Positions 62,996-64,000 of a stretch of 64,000 bases of DNA are shown piece by piece; position 1 is the stretch's first letter, and every line of letters begins with the position of its first letter. This DNA comes from Macropodus opercularis (lineage: Eukaryota > Chordata > Actinopteri > Anabantiformes > Osphronemidae). Location of the stretch: contig CM061091.1 in the NCBI GenBank assembly GCA_030770545.1, positions 2,548,501-2,612,500 on the forward strand. The letters run 5' to 3'. The notes below the pieces were generated by a model. That model did no database searches. It was given only the letters and a program-made list of their open reading frames with translations, and had not been told where the DNA came from. A program made the position numbers and the translations under genes.

Positions 62996-63580
62996 CATGT
63001 TGTGCCAGTCTTTGCTGGTGGTCTGTTTCACAAGCAGCCCACTCTTCCCCAAGCACTGCTGCTTTAAATCAACAGGTAATGTGACGTCTTTTCCATTCAG
63101 AGTCTTTGGCTGTGACAGATTTCATTAACTCCCTTTGATGCCTTATTGCTTTCGTTGGCAACGGCGGCTGGTACCAGAACAACCCAGCGAGTCTGTCATT
63201 CACTGCAGGGATGTGTGCGCTGCGGTGGCGGCCAAGTAAAGCACTGCCCTGGGTTCTGTGGCAGGGCTAAGGGCTTCAGAGCAGCAGCTCGACGGTGCAC
63301 AGGACAACCCACGTCCTCCCGCTGTGCTTCTCTTGTCTCGTCTGTCTTTTACCTCTGAGGTCTATTTATACAGCTTGTTATCTGTGAGCTTTCCTGGCAC
63401 GAGGCGCGGAGTGGTGCCAGCCTGGGAAAGAATGTCTGCCTTGGCCCGCTACGACGTTCGCGGCCTGGGCCCATGGAAGTGCTGCTCAGTGTCTCTGCGT
63501 CTTCCTGCTAAGACTTTAAACCGGACATATTTGTGCATGTTCATTTTATTTTAGTGTTGAATAATGTTTTTAGTAACTTA

Positions 63581-64000
63581 GCAGCGGTCGGGCCCTAAAC
63601 CCTGCCTTCGCCCCTACAGTAGCATCCATAACCTCTGTAAAGGAGGCTAACAAGGGTGCACCCAGAGTCGCATGAGCGTTACAGCTCCCAGACGCCCCTC
63701 CACCCCCTTTTAGGTTTCCAGGACAACCTCGATTCCCCTCCTCATCTCTTTTTTTTCCCCTCTGTTGTTTATCTAAGTGTAGTCGTACAAAAACAGCGCC
63801 GGGGCTTTTCAATTGCCTCTGTCCTGCAGAACAGAACCTGTCTGTGCGGCGCTGACATGGGAGGTGGAGGTTTTGTGCTTGTGTGTGTGTTAGGATGAGG
63901 TAATGGGCTGCTTGAACAACTTTCCTCTGCAAACCCTTTTCATTGGCTGCGTTTCCCAGCGACCTCGTAATGGATGGAGCTATGCTACCTTCTGTTTTTG
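63581..64000 (+). repeat. Direct repeat, right copy (truncated by window end)
   Basis: Identical to 60114-60533 over all 420 visible bases. If the duplication is in tandem, the unit would be 60114-63580 and the second unit continues past the window. Confidence 0.95.

Larger units (their letters stand above)
60534..63580 (+). other. nav2: Presumed nav2 intron between the direct repeats
   Basis: Unique sequence with a constraint-like block at 61320-61570 (ATGCAAAT octamer and TAATGATTA-type homeodomain words), a CTCF-like motif at 60873-60885 and a TG microsatellite at 62971-62995. No exon supported. Confidence 0.4.

Overview
The window looks like nuclear genomic DNA of a bony fish, probably a percomorph teleost. 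Genes are split by short GT-AG introns, there are many dinucleotide and tetranucleotide microsatellites, and there are fragments of dispersed repeats typical of teleosts. The proteins are vertebrate, and the gene order zdhhc13 - csrp3 - e2f8 - nav2 is that of human 11p15.1 (from memory). No bacterial, viral or CRISPR content was seen.

Layout: 1-9.5 kb has no gene I can support, only microsatellites, a repeat tail and a CTCF-like motif. 9.6-16.4 kb (+) is a complete 17-coding-exon zdhhc13, an ankyrin-repeat palmitoyltransferase-family protein of 647 aa. Its catalytic motif reads DHHS, and one intron has the look of a U12-type AT-AC intron. 17.7-20.2 kb (+) is csrp3 (muscle LIM protein, 191 aa, five coding exons) with a TATA-like promoter. 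20.8-25.2 kb (-) is e2f8 (atypical E2F repressor, about 872 aa, 12 coding exons), tail to tail with csrp3. 25.2-27.2 kb is the divergent, CpG-rich interval between e2f8 and the next gene. 27.2-28.7 kb (+) holds a candidate promoter, a 5' exon and a short first coding exon that I assign to nav2 with moderate confidence. From 28.7 kb to the window end I find no further convincing exon. I read it as the first coding intron of nav2: AT-rich, homeodomain-motif-rich blocks that resemble conserved noncoding elements, some microsatellites, and near the end a perfect direct repeat of at least 420 bp (60114-60533 and 63581-64000).

The four genes are not a functional unit. They act in protein S-acylation and Golgi trafficking, the muscle Z-disc, cell-cycle repression and neuronal migration respectively, and the cluster is conserved synteny. 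The most notable observations are the Cys-to-Ser change in the zdhhc13 active site, the AT-AC intron in the same gene, a csrp3 exon bracketed by complementary UG and CA repeats, and the perfect duplication at the right end.
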